Source of the DNA: Alicyclobacillus sp. SP_1
GTDB taxonomy: Bacteria > Bacillota > Bacilli > Alicyclobacillales > Alicyclobacillaceae
Assembly (NCBI RefSeq): GCF_024706985.1
Contig: NZ_JAMCCX010000050.1
Location: 109,256-173,255 of the forward strand
Direction of reading: 5' to 3'
Length of the DNA: 64,000 bases
Shown: positions 62,427-64,000 of the stretch, piece after piece
Numbering within the stretch: position 1 is the stretch's first letter
Layout of the letters: each line of letters opens with the position of its first letter
Translations under genes and position numbers: made by a program
Notes under the pieces: model-generated
What the model was told of the DNA's origin: nothing
The model's database searches: none
Seen by the model: the letters and a program-made list of their open reading frames with translations, nothing else

Positions 62427-63930
62427 GAGCCGTCACCGCCGTCGTCGTCGCGACCCTTGGGGCGGAACCGGCGGACTACGTTCTTGGCAAAATCGGACGT
62501 ACGGCCCACGGACGTGGAGGTTTCGCGCCAGTGATCGCGCACATACACCACCGAGGTGCGCAGCATCTCGTGCGGCGTGGGTGCGCCCACCTTCGAGAGC
62601 ACCGCGCCGAGCACGCGCTTGCGAAACAAAAACGCAAGGAAGAACAGGAGAGACACGAGAACCTGCTGCAGGAGCAGGAGCCCGGTGGTCTTTGTCACCA
62701 CGTCGGCGAGCAGCAGGGTGAGGCCGAAATACAGGCCATACACCACCTTCGTTCCGAGCGCCCCGATGAGCCAGCCGAGCCATGCGCGCACCACGCCGAA
62801 CCCGCGACCAGGCAGAACACCGATGAGAAACACCATCGGGGACACGAGGATGAGCGCCAGCGCCATCTCCTGTGCGGCGATGAGCATCCCGGCCACGACG
62901 GCGACAAAGAGCAGGAACGCCAGCGACGCGACCAGCGAGAAGAGCGCGATCACCATGCGCGGTACGACGCTTCCCGCGCCCAGGACATCCGGCATGTCCG
63001 CGTGTCCCGCGTGGTCGATGGACGGATTCCCGAGGGTCGTGGCGAGGATGGTGCGCTGCTGGGATCCGTCCGGGTAGGCGCGCATCAAAACCATCCAGTT
63101 CTCGCCGGGTGTGACGGGCAGGGAGAGGTTGTCGGCTGCGGCGGTGTTTTCGATGGCCGTCGCCTCCGCGGGCGTGACGCGGATCGGCTGTCCTTCCGTG
63201 CGGTCAAACTCCCCAATGATCCAGGGCCGGGTGACGAGCAGATCCCAGACCTGGTTGGCCGTCACGACAAGCTCCGTGTCGGCCGCTTGCGTCGGAGAAA
63301 GCGATGATGATGTTCCCTCAATTTGCTGAAACGGTTGTGCCAGCGCTCCCATGGTCACCTGCGACAGTTGGTCCATCGTCGTCGAGAGAAATCGGATGTC
63401 GGGGCCGCTGTTCGCCATGAAAAAGAGACCCCCGGCCAGAACGACGACGCTCGCGAGAAGGCCGGACCAGGCCCGCGCCGACTGGTTGTCGACCATCGCC
63501 TTTTTGACCACCCAAAAGCCGACCGCAATCAAGCTGAAGGGGAGGAAACGTCCGAACAGGCTCTGGCGCAGCCCGATGAGCAGCGGCGTGACGGCGGCGA
63601 GTTGGTCGTTGACGAGTTGCGTGTGAAACCCGAGTTCCGCCAAAAAAATGCCAAACCGGGTGATGAAGCCCGAGCCAATAAAAATCCAACTGGCGATCGC
63701 ATTGCCAAGAAACGGGATCGGATCATTCAGGTTCGGTTTGAGACCGCCCCATTCCCAGGTGATCAGGTTGTACCCGAGGTCAAACGCGTACCGGTCCGGA
63801 GGATCGGTTTGGTATGTCGGCGCGACATCGGTGGTGACGCCGATTTGCCGTTCGGTCGGCAGGATTTGGTTCACCATCGAGGGAGGCTGCGCAGCCGCAA
63901 AAACGGGTGGGGAGGGGGCGATCCCAATGC
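62423..63930 (-). CDS. VirB6/TrbL-like T4SS membrane protein, 5' end probably truncated
   Basis: A polytopic channel component of a conjugative type IV secretion system. Hydrophobic helices occur in the N-terminal part (FLPFSLIAVGFWVVKKAM, LLASVVVLAGGLFFMA) and in a C-terminal cluster (LVASLAFLLFVAVVAGMLI, MALALILVSPMVFLIGVL, VYGLYFGLTLLLADVV). Between them is a polar loop of about 150 residues. The tail is basic. An ATG at 63877 gives 484 residues, but coding-like sequence continues upstream to 63930 and reads as the end of a signal peptide (APSPPVFAAAQPPS). The hydrophobic part of that signal is missing, which points to interruption at 63931. The last codons overlap the transglycosylase gene. 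Confidence 0.78.
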
Positions 63931-64000
63931 TGTCAACTTAAGCGATCCGAATTCAATTTGGGACAAAAAGGAAGATTGATGAGCATTGTCCGTCTGCCTT
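63931..64000 (+). mobile_element. possible end of an insertion sequence
   Basis: At 63931 the composition changes abruptly from G+C-rich to A/T-rich. The new sequence starts TGTCAACTTAAG, with a TG terminus as in some IS families (IS21-like ends have this form). An ATG at about 63979 with AAAGGAAGA upstream could open the first transposase gene. It interrupts the signal peptide of the VirB6-like gene. Only 70 bases are visible, so the assignment is tentative. Confidence 0.35.

Larger units (their letters stand above)
60398..64000. mobile_element. left part of a sigK-intervening (skin-type) element with ICE-like genes
   Basis: From about 60398 the sequence stops matching sigK. Gene direction flips to minus, and the DNA is visibly richer in G+C, above all at 61.4-63.9 kb. 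It carries a lytic transglycosylase and a VirB6/TrbL-like T4SS protein, hallmarks of conjugative elements. It reaches past the right edge of the window, so the recombinase, the 3' half of sigK and the right junction are not visible. Whether it is excised in sporulating cells or has become a permanent interruption cannot be decided from this end alone. Confidence 0.75.

Overview
The window reads as about 53% G+C chromosome of a spore-forming Firmicute (class Bacilli). The Bacillus-type markers are a sigK gene, AddAB, bacilliredoxin, YheC/YheD-type ATP-grasp, the coproheme enzyme HemQ, and the B. subtilis-like block hisS-aspS-(6S RNA)-rarA-cymR-iscS ... yrrI-alaS-ireB-ruvX-mltG. The base composition and gene mix fit Alicyclobacillaceae or a close deep branch of Bacilli. 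That placement is an inference; no rRNA is present to confirm it.

Layout. 1-7.7 kb: hemE (cut by the left edge, minus strand), bacilliredoxin, glycerate kinase, hemQ, a FAH-family hydrolase, a DtxR-family metal regulator, a secreted D,D-carboxypeptidase, a TM2 protein and dusB. 7.7-8.06 kb is gene-free and holds a 14-bp tandem repeat. 8-22.8 kb: an MFS transporter, addBA, galU, a CPA2 antiporter with UspA domains, a DUF309 protein and pckA. 23-29.6 kb: moeA and an aldo/keto reductase on the minus strand, then a ppiB-led operon with a methyltransferase-fold protein, an SDR with an extra C-terminal domain and a class-V PLP enzyme. 29.7-34.7 kb: a DUF4097/DUF2089 pair, thiolase, an RsmF-type rRNA methyltransferase and queF. 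34.8-42.1 kb: panD, then an ATP-grasp, membrane ectodomain protein, ABC ATPase, ABC permease and LC7-like run, and a CaCA exchanger. 42.2-45.2 kb: hemL and a solitary selA. 45.3-60 kb: the aminoacyl-tRNA synthetase, 6S RNA, iron-sulfur, fluoride-channel and cell-wall block described above.

60-64 kb: the sigK reading frame runs normally to codon 114 and then breaks off. The following DNA is different: G+C-rich, on the minus strand, with a membrane-anchored lytic transglycosylase overlapping a VirB6/TrbL-like protein. This looks like the left end of a sigK-intervening (skin-type) element built on an integrative-conjugative-element backbone. A probable insertion sequence begins at about 63931, inside the VirB6-like gene. 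The recombinase and the 3' half of sigK would lie beyond the right edge.

How genes work together. hemE, hemQ and hemL belong to haem synthesis by the coproporphyrin route. hisS, aspS and alaS supply charged tRNAs. rarA, cymR and the cysteine desulfurase form the usual sulfur and replication-stress cluster. alaS, ireB, ruvX, mltG and sigK run in one direction in the order known from other Bacilli. Several starts are TTG or GTG, chosen because the Shine-Dalgarno spacing supports them better than a nearby ATG.
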